From Geodermatophilus marinus (lineage in GTDB: Bacteria; Actinomycetota; Actinomycetes; Mycobacteriales; Geodermatophilaceae), in the NCBI RefSeq assembly GCF_003428645.1, contig NZ_QVQH01000012.1, forward strand, positions 1 to 64,000: a stretch of 64,000 nt of DNA. The letters are read 5' to 3'. The position numbers and the translations under genes were made by a program. The notes below the pieces were generated by a model. That model made no database searches and was not told the origin of the DNA. It was given only the letters and a program-made list of their open reading frames with translations. Position 1 is the stretch's first letter. Every line of letters begins with the position of its first letter. Positions 8,566 to 16,438 of the stretch are shown piece after piece.

Positions 8566-9486
8566 TCAGACCGCCCCCGTCCGGGGACGCCGGGCGGGGG
8601 AGCGGGCGGCACCGATGCTGGCTGAGACGACCAGCCCGACCGCGAACAGCTGCACCGGGGTGAGGACCTGGCCGAGCACGAGCAGCCCGGCCAGCGCCGC
8701 CGCGGCCGGTTCCAGGCTCATCAGCACCCCGAACACCCGGCTGGGCAGGGCCCGCAGCGCGGTGAGCTCGAGGGCGTAGGGCACCACCGAGGAGAGCAGC
8801 GCGACGGTCAGGCCGACGAGCAGCACGTCGGGCCGCACCAGCGCCGGTCCGGCCGCGGTCAGCCCCACCGGCAGCACGAGCACCGCGGCGGCCGCGCTGG
8901 CCAGGGCCAGCCCGTCGAGGCCGGTCGACCGCCGGCCGGTCTCGGCCGACAGCAGGATGTAGCCCGCCCAGCAGACCCCCGCGCCCAGGGCGAGGACGAC
9001 GCCGGCCGGGTCCAGCCCGGTCAGCGAGCCGTACCCGAGCAGGAACACGCCGGCGGCGGCCATGAGCACCCAGCCGAGGTGCTGCAGCCGGCGCGAGAGC
9101 ACCGCGGCCAGGCCCAGCGGCCCCAGGAACTCCACGGTGACCGCCGCGCCGATCGGCATCCGCGCGAGCGCCTCGTAGAACAGCCCGTTCATCGCGGCGA
9201 GCGAGAGCCCGAAGGCCGCGATCACGGCCCAGTCGGCGCGCGAACGGCCCCGCAGCCGCGGGCGGACCACCAGCAGCAGCACCAGCGCCGCGCCGCACAG
9301 CCGCAGGGTGACCATGCCGGCCGGACCGGCCCGGTCGAACATCGTCGCGGCCAGCGCGCCGCCGAACTGGACCGAGAGGATGCCGCCGAGCACCATGCCG
9401 ACCGCCCCGCCCCTCCCGGGGGTGGCCCAGCGGCGCGGCGCGGGGGCGCGGCCGGTGCCGGCGGGAGCCGGTGGCGGGGTGCTCAT
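8566..9486 (-). CDS. EamA/RhtA-type inner-membrane exporter
   Basis: Protein of 306 residues with about ten hydrophobic helices and two EamA repeats. The block SSVVPYALELTALRALPSR followed by VFGVLMSLEPAAAALAGLLVLGQ is typical of the RhtA branch, whose founding member exports threonine and homoserine. Function here is therefore likely efflux of an amino acid or similar small metabolite, with the substrate unproven. The start at 9486 begins MSTPPPAP and gives a normal cytosolic N-terminus. It converges on the methyltransferase gene, 16 bp apart. Confidence 0.85.
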   Translation of the reverse strand: MSTPPPAPAGTGRAPAPRRWATPGRGGAVGMVLGGILSVQFGGALAATMFDRAGPAGMVTLRLCGAALVLLLVVRPRLRGRSRADWAVIAAFGLSLAAMNGLFYEALARMPIGAAVTVEFLGPLGLAAVLSRRLQHLGWVLMAAAGVFLLGYGSLTGLDPAGVVLALGAGVCWAGYILLSAETGRRSTGLDGLALASAAAAVLVLPVGLTAAGPALVRPDVLLVGLTVALLSSVVPYALELTALRALPSRVFGVLMSLEPAAAALAGLLVLGQVLTPVQLFAVGLVVSASIGAARSPARRPRTGAV

Positions 9487-9626
9487 GGCGGGGCGGTCCC
9501 GGGGGTGCTCGGGGGAGGGGTGGACGCCGTCGACGCTAGGCGCCGCCCCCCGGCGGCGGGCACGCGGTCCCCGCCGCCGAGCCGGCGGGCGACGCAGCCG
9601 GTGCACCCGGCTGGCAGGATCCGGCC

Positions 9627-10568
9627 ATGGACCCGGCCATGGACCCGGCCACGGATGCGGCCACGGACGCGGCGGCGGACCCGGCGGCCGACGCCGCCGG
9701 GCGGGGTGGCACGGCGTTCGTCCTCGGCGGCGGGGGAGTCCTGGGCGCCGCCGAGGTCGGGATGCTGCGGGCGCTGTTCGAGCGGGGCATCCGCCCGGAC
9801 CTCGTCGTCGGCACGTCGGTGGGGGCCATCAACGGCGCGCTCGTCGCCGCGGACCCGGCACCGGCCGCGGTGGACCGGCTGCGGGGGGTGTGGGAGGACC
9901 TCGCCTCCGCCGGCGTCTTCGCCGGGTCGGTGCTCACCCGCGCGCGCACCCTCGTGCGGACCCGGACGCACCTGCACCCGCGGGAACCGCTGCGGGACCT
10001 GCTGGCGGCCCACCTGCCGGTGCGGACCTTCGCCGAGCTGGCGGTCCCGTTCCAGTGCGTCGCGGCCAGCATCGAGCGGGCTGCCGAGCGCTGGTTCACC
10101 GAGGGCGCGTTGCTGGACGCGGTGCTCGCCTCCTGCGCGGTCCCCGGGCTGCTGCCCCCGGTGGAGCTCGGCGGCGAGCACTACCTGGACGGAGGGCTGG
10201 TGCACAGCATCCCGGTCGGCCGCGCGGTCACCCTGGGCGCCGACCGGGTCTTCGTGCTCCACGTCGGGCGGATCGACCGGCCCCTGCGCCCGCCCGCCCG
10301 GCCGTGGGAGGTGGCCCAGGTCGCCTTCGAGATCGCCCGGCGGCACCGCTTCGCCGCCGACCTGGCCGCCCTGCCGCCCGGCGTCACGGTGCACGTGCTG
10401 CCCTCCGGCGAGCGGGCCGCCGCATCCGCCGGCGACCTGAGGGACCTGCGCTACCGGGACTTCTCCCGCGTGCCCGAGCGGATCGACCGGGCCTACGAAG
10501 CTGCTGCCGGGTACCTGGCCGAGGCCGGGGACGCCGGCGGCGCCCCCTCCGGCGACCGGGAGGTCTGA
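9627..10568 (+). CDS. patatin-like phospholipase
   Basis: Protein of 313 residues. The oxyanion loop GGGGVLG (residue 35 area), the nucleophile elbow GTSVG and the catalytic DGG in YLDGGLVHSIP make a complete patatin Ser-Asp dyad, so lipid acyl hydrolase activity is likely. The first 25 residues are a low-complexity MDPAMDPATDAATDAAADPA-type run made by a short DNA repeat; a second ATG four codons in could be the real start. The following acyltransferase gene begins 1 nt after the stop, so the pair is almost certainly co-transcribed and may deacylate and reacylate the same lipids. Confidence 0.88.
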   Translation: MDPAMDPATDAATDAAADPAADAAGRGGTAFVLGGGGVLGAAEVGMLRALFERGIRPDLVVGTSVGAINGALVAADPAPAAVDRLRGVWEDLASAGVFAGSVLTRARTLVRTRTHLHPREPLRDLLAAHLPVRTFAELAVPFQCVAASIERAAERWFTEGALLDAVLASCAVPGLLPPVELGGEHYLDGGLVHSIPVGRAVTLGADRVFVLHVGRIDRPLRPPARPWEVAQVAFEIARRHRFAADLAALPPGVTVHVLPSGERAAASAGDLRDLRYRDFSRVPERIDRAYEAAAGYLAEAGDAGGAPSGDREV

Positions 10569-10569
10569 C

Positions 10570-11628
10570 GTGCTGCCACCCCGCCGCGTCCGCCGGGTCA
10601 CCGGCCCGGTGCTGGTCGGCGCGCTGGTCGCCGGCGTCCTCGCGCTGCCGGTCCTCGTGCCGGTGGCGGCGGTGGCCTCGGTGTGGCTGCCGGGGCGCTG
10701 GTACGCGCTGCGGCTGCTGTTCCTGGCGCTGGTCTACCTGGCCCTGCAGGTGCTCGGCCTCGCCGCCGCGGCGGTGCTGTGGGTGCTCGCCGGCCTCGGC
10801 CGCCGGCTGGACACCCGCGCCTCCCGGGCCGCGCACTACACCGTGCTGCGCCTGCTGCTCGACGCGCTGATGCGGGTGGCGCAGCGGCTGTTCGCCCTGC
10901 GGCTGGTCACCGACGGCGAGTCCTGGTCACCGCTGGACGACGGGCTGCCGGGGTCGACGAACGCGATGGTGGTGCTCTCCCGCCACGCGGGCCCGGGTGA
11001 CTCGTTCCTGCTGGTGCACACGCTGATGAACCGCGACCACCTGCGCCAGCCGCGGATCGTGCTCAAGGACGTGCTGCAGCTCGACCCGCTCCTCGACGTC
11101 TACCTCAACCGGCTGCCCAACCACTTCGTCACCGCGCGGCCGGTGGAGGGGTACAGCTCCACCGACGCGATCGCCGAGCTGGCCCGCGACCTGGGCGAGG
11201 AGGACGCCCTGCTGATCTTCCCCGAGGGGGCGAACTTCACCCCGGCGCGGCGCGTCCGGGCCATCGAGCGGCTGCGCGGCCGCGGTCTGGCCGCCGCGGT
11301 CCGCCGGGCCGAGGGGATGCGCCACGTGCTGCCGCCCCGCCCGGCCGGGGTGGCCGCCGCGCTGGGGGCGGCCCCGCACGCCGACGTCGTCCTCGTGGCA
11401 CACACCGGCCTGGAGCACCTCGCCACCGTCCGGGACCTGTGGCGGGGCCTGCCCGTGGACAAGACCCTCCACCTGCGCTGGTGGTTCGTCCCGGCCGCCG
11501 AGGTGCCCCGCGGCGAGGCCGAGCAGACCGACTGGCTCTACCACTGGTGGGAGACCATCGACGCCTGGATCGAGACCACCCGGCAGCAGGAGGCGGCGGG
11601 CGGGGGTGGACTCCGCGCGTCCTATTGA
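10570..11628 (+). CDS. membrane-anchored 1-acyl-glycerol-phosphate-type acyltransferase
   Basis: Protein of 352 residues. Two to three hydrophobic helices occupy residues 10-75. The acyltransferase motif appears as SRHAGPGDS, an HX4D variant of the usual NHX4D, and the second conserved block as IFPEGANFTP. This fits the PlsC superfamily, which transfers acyl groups to glycerolipid or similar acceptors. The GTG start follows the patatin stop after one base. The chain is longer than typical PlsC, with an extended C-terminal part (RWWFVPAAEVP). The acceptor is unknown. Confidence 0.8.
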   Translation: MLPPRRVRRVTGPVLVGALVAGVLALPVLVPVAAVASVWLPGRWYALRLLFLALVYLALQVLGLAAAAVLWVLAGLGRRLDTRASRAAHYTVLRLLLDALMRVAQRLFALRLVTDGESWSPLDDGLPGSTNAMVVLSRHAGPGDSFLLVHTLMNRDHLRQPRIVLKDVLQLDPLLDVYLNRLPNHFVTARPVEGYSSTDAIAELARDLGEEDALLIFPEGANFTPARRVRAIERLRGRGLAAAVRRAEGMRHVLPPRPAGVAAALGAAPHADVVLVAHTGLEHLATVRDLWRGLPVDKTLHLRWWFVPAAEVPRGEAEQTDWLYHWWETIDAWIETTRQQEAAGGGGLRASY

Positions 11629-11655
11629 CAGTCGATAGCCGCCTATCGAAACTCG
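11625..11655 (+). promoter_or_regulatory. probable promoter and operator of the DUF2975-HTH operon
   Basis: TTGACA at 11625-11630 is a consensus -35. Overlapping the spacer and -10 zone, TCGATAG and CTATCGA (11632-11638 and 11643-11649) form a perfect 7-bp inverted repeat around CCGC, and a third partial copy CTCGATG follows before the ATG at 11660. The position is right for a repressor, most simply the small HTH protein encoded second in the operon. The TTGACA and repeat are seen directly; autoregulation is inference. Confidence 0.6.
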
Positions 11656-11659
11656 ATGC

Positions 11660-12154
11660 ATGTCCCAGGTGCGCCGGGCCGTCGGCCCGCTCCGGATCCT
11701 GCTCGTGGTCGTCTTCGCGGCCCTCGTCGCCGCCCAGGTCCTCGCGCTGCCCGCGGTGCTGCCCGACCTCGCCGACCCCTCGCTGGAGCAGTCGTTCATG
11801 CGGTGGGCGATGCTCGCGGTCTCGGTGCTCGGGCTGCTGTGCGTGCAGGTCGTCATCGTCTGCACCTGGCAGCTGCTGACCCTGGTCGAGCACGACCGCA
11901 TCTTCAGCGCGAGCTCCCGGCCGTGGGTCGACGCGATCGTGGCGGCCATCGCCCTCGGCTGGGCCATGCTGCTGGGCGCCTTCGTGTGCAGCTACTACTT
12001 CATCGTCGACGAGGTCAGCGACGACCCCGTGCTGCCCGCCCTGCTGCTGGTGCTGCTGCTGGTGGGGGCCGTCGTGGGGCTGCTCATGGTGGTCATGCGC
12101 GCCCTGCTGATGCAGGCCACGACGCTGCGGGCCGACCTGGACGCGGTCATCTGA
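11660..12154 (+). CDS. DUF2975 membrane protein
   Basis: Protein of 164 residues with four predicted transmembrane helices (around residues 12-35, 48-72, 90-115 and 125-148), ending LMQATTLRADLDAVI. This is the DUF2975 pattern, a family almost always encoded next to a small Cro/CI-type HTH protein, as here: the next start codon overlaps this stop as ATGA. The family has no established biochemical role; the pairing suggests a membrane partner or sensor for the repressor. It leads a five-gene operon with an ABC transporter and an FAD reductase. Confidence 0.8.
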   Translation: MSQVRRAVGPLRILLVVVFAALVAAQVLALPAVLPDLADPSLEQSFMRWAMLAVSVLGLLCVQVVIVCTWQLLTLVEHDRIFSASSRPWVDAIVAAIALGWAMLLGAFVCSYYFIVDEVSDDPVLPALLLVLLLVGAVVGLLMVVMRALLMQATTLRADLDAVI

Positions 12155-12423
12155 TGCCCATCGTGGTGCGCATCGACGTGCAGCTGGCCCGGCGCAAGAT
12201 GAGCGTGGGGGAGTTCGCCGAGCGGGTCGGGCTCACGCCGGCCAACGTGGCCGTGCTGAAGAACGGCCGGGCCAAGGCGGTCCGCTTCAGCACCCTCGAG
12301 GCCATGTGCCGGGTGCTGGACTGCCAGCCCGGCGACCTGCTCGAGTGGGTGCCCGGCGGGCACGCGGACGGCACGGGGGGCGACCCGGCCGCGCCGCACG
12401 CCCTCGACGGGGCGCGCCGGTGA
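12154..12423 (+). CDS. small Cro/CI-type HTH regulator (DUF2975 partner)
   Basis: Protein of 89 residues. The first 66 form a compact helix-turn-helix: MSVGEFAERVGLTPANVAVL then KNGRAKAVRFSTLEAMCRVL and CQPGDLLEW, the YozG-like pattern. The C-terminal 20 residues are a disordered tail. The start overlaps the DUF2975 stop and its own stop overlaps the ABC ATPase start, so translation is probably coupled. The inverted repeat in front of the operon is the likely binding site. Confidence 0.85.
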   Translation: MPIVVRIDVQLARRKMSVGEFAERVGLTPANVAVLKNGRAKAVRFSTLEAMCRVLDCQPGDLLEWVPGGHADGTGGDPAAPHALDGARR

Positions 12424-13361
12424 TCGAGGTCCGCGGCCTGACCAAGCGCTACGGCGACGTCCTCGCCGTCGACGACCTGACCTTCGACGTCGAGCCCGGG
12501 AAGGTCACCGGCTTCCTCGGCCCGAACGGGGCGGGCAAGTCCACCACGATGCGGATGGTCCTCGGCCTGGACCGGCCCACGTCGGGGCGGGCGCTGGTCG
12601 AGGGGCGGCCGTACGCGGCCCTCGCCGAGCCGCTGCGCGCGGTGGGTGCCCTCCTCGACCCCGGCGCCGTGCACCCGGGGCGCACCGGCCGCAGCCACCT
12701 GCGCGTGGCCGCCCGCACCAACGGCGTCCCGCAGCGCCGGGTGGACGAGGTGATCGAGCTGGCCGGGCTCGGCCGGGCGGCCCGCCGCCGGATCCGGGGC
12801 TACTCGCTGGGCATGCGCCAGCGCCTCGGCATCGCCGCGGCCCTGCTCGGCGACCCCCGCGTGCTGCTGTTCGACGAGCCGGTCAACGGGCTCGACCTCG
12901 ACGGCGTGCGCTGGATCCGGGCGCTGCTGCGCCGGCTGGCCGACGAGGGCCGCACCGTGCTGGTCTCCAGCCACTTGCTCAGCGAGATGCAGCAGACCGC
13001 CGACCGCCTCGTGGTCATCGGCCGCGGCCGGCTGATCGCCGACGCCACGACGGAGGACATCCTGCGGGGGCTGGGCACCGCCCGGGTGCGGGTGCGGACG
13101 TCGCGGGCCGACGAGCTGGCCGCCGTCCTCCGCCGGCACGGCGCCACGGTCGAGCGCACCGGCGCCGCCGAGCTGGAGGTGGGCGGCAGCAGCGCCGAGG
13201 AGGTGGGCGAGCTGGCCAACGCCGCCCGCGTCCCGCTGTCCCACCTCTCCGCGGTGGCCCGGTCGCTGGAGGACGCCTACCTGGCCCTCACCGGCAGCAG
13301 CGTGGAGTTCCCCGGCGGCCGCACCGAGCCGGCCGGGACGGCGACGGGGGTGACCCCGTGA
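12420..13361 (+). CDS. ABC transporter ATP-binding protein
   Basis: Protein of 313 residues. Walker A GPNGAGKST lies near residue 38, the signature motif YSLGMRQR near 136, Walker B RVLLFDEP just after and the switch histidine in VLVSSHLLSE. The C-terminal 80 residues match the extra domain of the CcmA/NatA-like multidrug and peptide exporter ATPases. It starts at a GTG overlapping the HTH stop and is followed by its permease with a GTGA overlap. Together they make a two-protein ABC-2 exporter of unknown substrate. Confidence 0.92.
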   Translation: MIEVRGLTKRYGDVLAVDDLTFDVEPGKVTGFLGPNGAGKSTTMRMVLGLDRPTSGRALVEGRPYAALAEPLRAVGALLDPGAVHPGRTGRSHLRVAARTNGVPQRRVDEVIELAGLGRAARRRIRGYSLGMRQRLGIAAALLGDPRVLLFDEPVNGLDLDGVRWIRALLRRLADEGRTVLVSSHLLSEMQQTADRLVVIGRGRLIADATTEDILRGLGTARVRVRTSRADELAAVLRRHGATVERTGAAELEVGGSSAEEVGELANAARVPLSHLSAVARSLEDAYLALTGSSVEFPGGRTEPAGTATGVTP

Positions 13362-14155
13362 CCGCGCCGGTGACCGCCCCGGCCGGGCCCGGCCGCGACG
13401 TCCCCGCCGTGCGCGTGCTCGCCCGCACCGGCGCCGCCGAGTGGACCCGGCTGTGGACGGTGCGGGCGACCTGGTGGTTCCTGCTCGCCGCGGCCCTGGT
13501 GTGGATCGGCATCGGCGCGCTGGCCGGCCTGGAGTCGGCCGGGGACGCGGCGCAGGGCGACCCGGCGTGGGTGGTGGCCTCCGTCGCCGCGATGCCGGCC
13601 CAGTTCCTCCTCCTGGTGCTCGCGCTCACGGCGGTCACCGGCGACCACGCCACCGGCGGCATCGTGCCGACGCTGCAGTGGACCCCGCGGCGCACCGTCC
13701 TGTTCGCCGCGCGCACCCTCGTCCCGGTGGCCGTGACGACGACCCTGGCCGTGCTGCTGGCGCTGGCCTCGGCCGGCACGGCGTGGGTCGCGGCCCGCCC
13801 GGTCCTGGGCCTGCCCGCCGGCGAGGGGGTCGAGGTGCTGGCCACGGTCGCCCTCGTCGTCGCGGCGGGCAGCGCCCTGGCCGTCGGGCTGGGTTTCCTG
13901 CTGCGCAGCACGGCCGGTGCCCTGATCGCGGTGGTCCTGCTCATGCTGGTCCTGCCGCTGTTCCTCCCGCAGTTCCCCTACGACTGGACCGCCGCGCTCG
14001 CGGAGGTCCTGCCCGGGTCCGGGGCGGCGTTCCTGCTGCTCGGCGAGGTGCCCGGGATGACGCAGGCCTCGGCGGTGGGTGCCCTGCTCGCCTGGGCCGG
14101 TGGCGCGCTCCTGCTGGGCTGGCTGCGGCTGGCCCGGGACGACGCGAACCGGTGA
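13358..14155 (+). CDS. ABC-2-type transporter permease
   Basis: Protein of 265 residues with about six transmembrane helices. A cytosolic start leads to EWTRLWTVRATWWFLLAAALVW, the characteristic opening of actinobacterial ABC-2 permeases, and GDHATGGIVPTLQWTPRRT marks the conserved loop after helix two. It is the membrane partner of the ATPase encoded just upstream, with which it overlaps by 4 bp. The following FAD reductase gene overlaps its stop in the same way. Confidence 0.88.
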   Translation: MTAPVTAPAGPGRDVPAVRVLARTGAAEWTRLWTVRATWWFLLAAALVWIGIGALAGLESAGDAAQGDPAWVVASVAAMPAQFLLLVLALTAVTGDHATGGIVPTLQWTPRRTVLFAARTLVPVAVTTTLAVLLALASAGTAWVAARPVLGLPAGEGVEVLATVALVVAAGSALAVGLGFLLRSTAGALIAVVLLMLVLPLFLPQFPYDWTAALAEVLPGSGAAFLLLGEVPGMTQASAVGALLAWAGGALLLGWLRLARDDANR

Positions 14156-15327
14156 CCGCCGCCGAGGTCCCCGCCGACGTCCCCGCCGAGGTCGCCGCCG
14201 AGGTCGCCGCCGATGTCCTGGTCGTGGGGGCCGGGCTGGCCGGGCTGCACACCGCCACGCTGCTGGCCCGGCACGGCCACGACGTGCTGCTGGCCGAGCG
14301 GCGCACCGGCCTCGGCGGCGCGGTCCGCACCACGGGGATCTTCGTCCGGAAGACCCTCGACGACTTCCCGCTCCCGGCCGAGCACCTGGGGCCGCCGATC
14401 CGGCGGGTGGTGCTCCACCCGCCGGGACGCGGCCGCCCGGTGACGCTGGACAGCGCCCGCGACGAGTACCGGGTGGGCGACATGGCGCCGCTGTACCGGG
14501 CAGCGGGTCGCGCCGCGGCCGATGCCGGTGTCCGGGTCGCGCTGGGCACCCGCTACACCGGCCGGCGGGACGGCGCGCACGTCCTCGTCGGCCCGGGTGG
14601 GCCGCTCCGGGTGCGGGCGCGGTTCGTCGTCGGTGCGGACGGCGCCCGCTCCCGGGTCGCCCGCGACCTCGGCCTGGACCGCAACCGCGCGCTGCTGGTC
14701 GGCGCCGAGGAGGTGTTCGCCGTCCCGGCCGGCGGGCGGCCGCCGGTCTTCCACTGCGTGCTCGACCCCTCGCTGGCCCCCGCTTACCTGGCCTGGGTGG
14801 TCGACGACGGCCGGCACGCCCACGTCGGCGTGGCCGGCTACCCCGACCGCTTCCCCGACGGCCTGCGCGGCGCCCTCGAGCGGTTCCGGGCCACGGCTCC
14901 CGGGCTGGCGCCCGGCCTGCCCCGGGCCGCCCGCCCGGCCGAGGTCGAGCGGCGCGGCGGCCCGATCCCGGTCGGCGGGCTGCTGCGCCGGATCAGCTGC
15001 GCGGACGGGCTCCTGGTCGGGGACGCGGCCGGTGCCGTCTCCCCGCTGACCGCCGGCGGGCTCGACCCCTGCCTGCGGCTGTCGGAGCACGCCGCCGCCG
15101 TGCTCGACGAGGCCCTCCGCACCGGCCGGGCCGAGCGGCTGTCGGCCTACGACGGTGCCGCGCTGCGGGCCGGGTTCCGGGGTCGCCTCCTGCTGCGCCG
15201 GGGGCTGGCGCAGGTGCGCACGCCGGCGGTGGCCGCGGCGGCCTTCGCCCTGCTGCGCACGCCTCCCGGACGGGCCGCCGCCCGCCGCGTCCTCTTCGGC
15301 GACCGCTCCTTCCCGAACCCCCGGTGA
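14152..15327 (+). CDS. geranylgeranyl reductase-family FAD-dependent oxidoreductase
   Basis: Protein of 391 residues. After an unusual repetitive N-terminus of alternating VPAEV/VAAEV units comes the dinucleotide-binding motif VVGAGLAGLHTATLLARHGH; the mid-chain RFVVGADGARSRVARDLGL and the second FAD motif GDAAGAVSPLTAGGL complete the family pattern. Relatives reduce isoprenoid double bonds or hydroxylate aromatic and lipid substrates. It is the last gene of the DUF2975-HTH-ABC operon, overlapping the permease by 4 bp, which hints that the exporter may handle its product. That link is inference. Confidence 0.82.
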   Translation: MTAAEVPADVPAEVAAEVAADVLVVGAGLAGLHTATLLARHGHDVLLAERRTGLGGAVRTTGIFVRKTLDDFPLPAEHLGPPIRRVVLHPPGRGRPVTLDSARDEYRVGDMAPLYRAAGRAAADAGVRVALGTRYTGRRDGAHVLVGPGGPLRVRARFVVGADGARSRVARDLGLDRNRALLVGAEEVFAVPAGGRPPVFHCVLDPSLAPAYLAWVVDDGRHAHVGVAGYPDRFPDGLRGALERFRATAPGLAPGLPRAARPAEVERRGGPIPVGGLLRRISCADGLLVGDAAGAVSPLTAGGLDPCLRLSEHAAAVLDEALRTGRAERLSAYDGAALRAGFRGRLLLRRGLAQVRTPAVAAAAFALLRTPPGRAAARRVLFGDRSFPNPR

Positions 15328-15378
15328 GGCTTCCGCGGCTGTCCGCCGTCGCGGGTGCCCGACCACTGCCCGGTAGCG

Positions 15379-15395
15379 CCGTTATCCCCAACACA
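15379..15395 (+). repeat. dispersed intergenic repeat, copy 1
   Basis: CCGTTATCCCCAACACA, identical over 17 bp to the copies at 20161 and 36882 and over its first 15 bp to the one at 37653. It lies between the convergent ends of the FAD reductase gene and the small membrane-protein gene. See the finding on this repeat; its role is unknown. Confidence 0.85.
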
Positions 15396-15470
15396 GCCGC
15401 CGAAAGAGCCGGCCGGCGTGGCAGGAGGGGGGAGCACCGGCGGCGGCGACGGGGTGGACGCCGCCGCGGC

Positions 15471-15644
15471 TCAGGGTGCGCCCAGCAGCCACGCCAGGAC
15501 GACGAGGGCCATCAGGACCCCCGCGGTGAGGGCGAGAGCCCCGACCGCGAAGGCGAGGCTGTACCCGTCGTCGTCCGGGGTGGCCGGGTCGGGGAGCCCG
15601 GGCGGGTCGGGCGGGTCGGGCTGCCGCACGTCGAGCGTGCTCAT
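15471..15644 (-). CDS. small single-pass membrane protein
   Basis: Protein of 57 residues: an acidic, proline-rich N-terminus (VRQPDPPDPPGLPDPATPDD) and one hydrophobic helix (FAVGALALTAGVLMALVVLAW). The ATG at 15644 is preceded by GAGGAGG at good spacing, which supports real translation. I recognise no family and assign no function. The promoter-proximal region to 15819 contains nothing else clear. Confidence 0.6.
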   Translation of the reverse strand: MSTLDVRQPDPPDPPGLPDPATPDDDGYSLAFAVGALALTAGVLMALVVLAWLLGAP

Positions 15645-15819
15645 CGCAGGACCTCCTCGGCCGAGCGCACCGGTGCCGGCAGCCTGCCGGGAGAGGGTGG
15701 CCGCCGGCCTCGTCCGCCGCGGACGAGAGGTCGCCGCGCCCGCGGGGGCCGAGGGCCGTCCGCTCCCGGGAGGTCGGAACCGCGGGAATCCTCTCGATCG
15801 TCGTAGTTCCACGGGTGCG

Positions 15820-16429
15820 ATGGACGCGCGACCGGCCGCAGAGGAACGGGGCGCACGGCTCCCCGGGGTGCCCCGCGTGAAGACGGCCGTGCCGCGGCTG
15901 GCCCCGGGGTACGTCCCGCGCCCCCGGTTGCTGGGGGCGCTCGCGGCGGCCACCGCCGGGCAGGTCGTGGTGGTCTCCGCGCCGGCCGGCTACGGCAAGA
16001 CCCTGCTGCTGGCCGACTGGGTGGGGCGCGGTCCGGGCGCGACGGCGTGGGTCTCCCTGGACGAGGACGACGACGACGACCAGCGGCTGTGGTCGACCGT
16101 CCTCACCGCCCTGACCGGCTGCGCCGCCGTTCCCGCCGGCTCGTCGCTCGCCCGGCTGGCCGTGCCCGCCCACCCGGGGCGGGACTCCCGCTTCCTCGCC
16201 GCGGCCGTCAACGCCGTCGACCTCCTGGCCGTCCCGCTGCGCCTGGTCCTCGACGACGTCCACGTGCTCACCGCGGCCGGTCCGCGGCACGGGCTGGCCG
16301 CGCTGGTCCGCGACCCACGTCCGCGCCATCTACGGCAAGCTCGGCGTGAACACCCGGCGCGACGCGGTGCACCGGGCCCGCCGGCAGGGCATCCTCGCCG
16401 TCGCCCCGCTGGACGACGGCGACGCCTGA
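15820..16429 (+). pseudogene. LuxR/MalT-type regulator gutted by an internal deletion
   Basis: The first 160 or so codons encode the N-terminus of a MalT-like LuxR regulator: KTAVPRLAPGYVPRPRLLGA, the P-loop SAPAGYGKTLLLADW and the Walker B-like LRLVLDDVHVLTAAG. At about 16312 the sequence jumps, in another frame, to THVRAIYGKLGVNTRRDAV and an HTH tail stopping at 16427-16429. That is the last recognition helix of the same family. Roughly 600-700 codons between ATPase and HTH are gone, and the join is out of frame, so no functional regulator can be made. Confidence 0.85.
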
Positions 16430-16438
16430 ACCCGGCGG

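Noticed and set aside
15379-15395. Dispersed repeat as a promoter or terminator element
   Set aside because: Copies fall at both gene ends and gene starts in inconsistent orientation to transcription, and have no internal dyad symmetry.
15785-15808. GGAAT-N16-GTT before the LuxR pseudogene as a sigma-R promoter
   Set aside because: The spacer is 16, not 18, and the gene behind it is broken.
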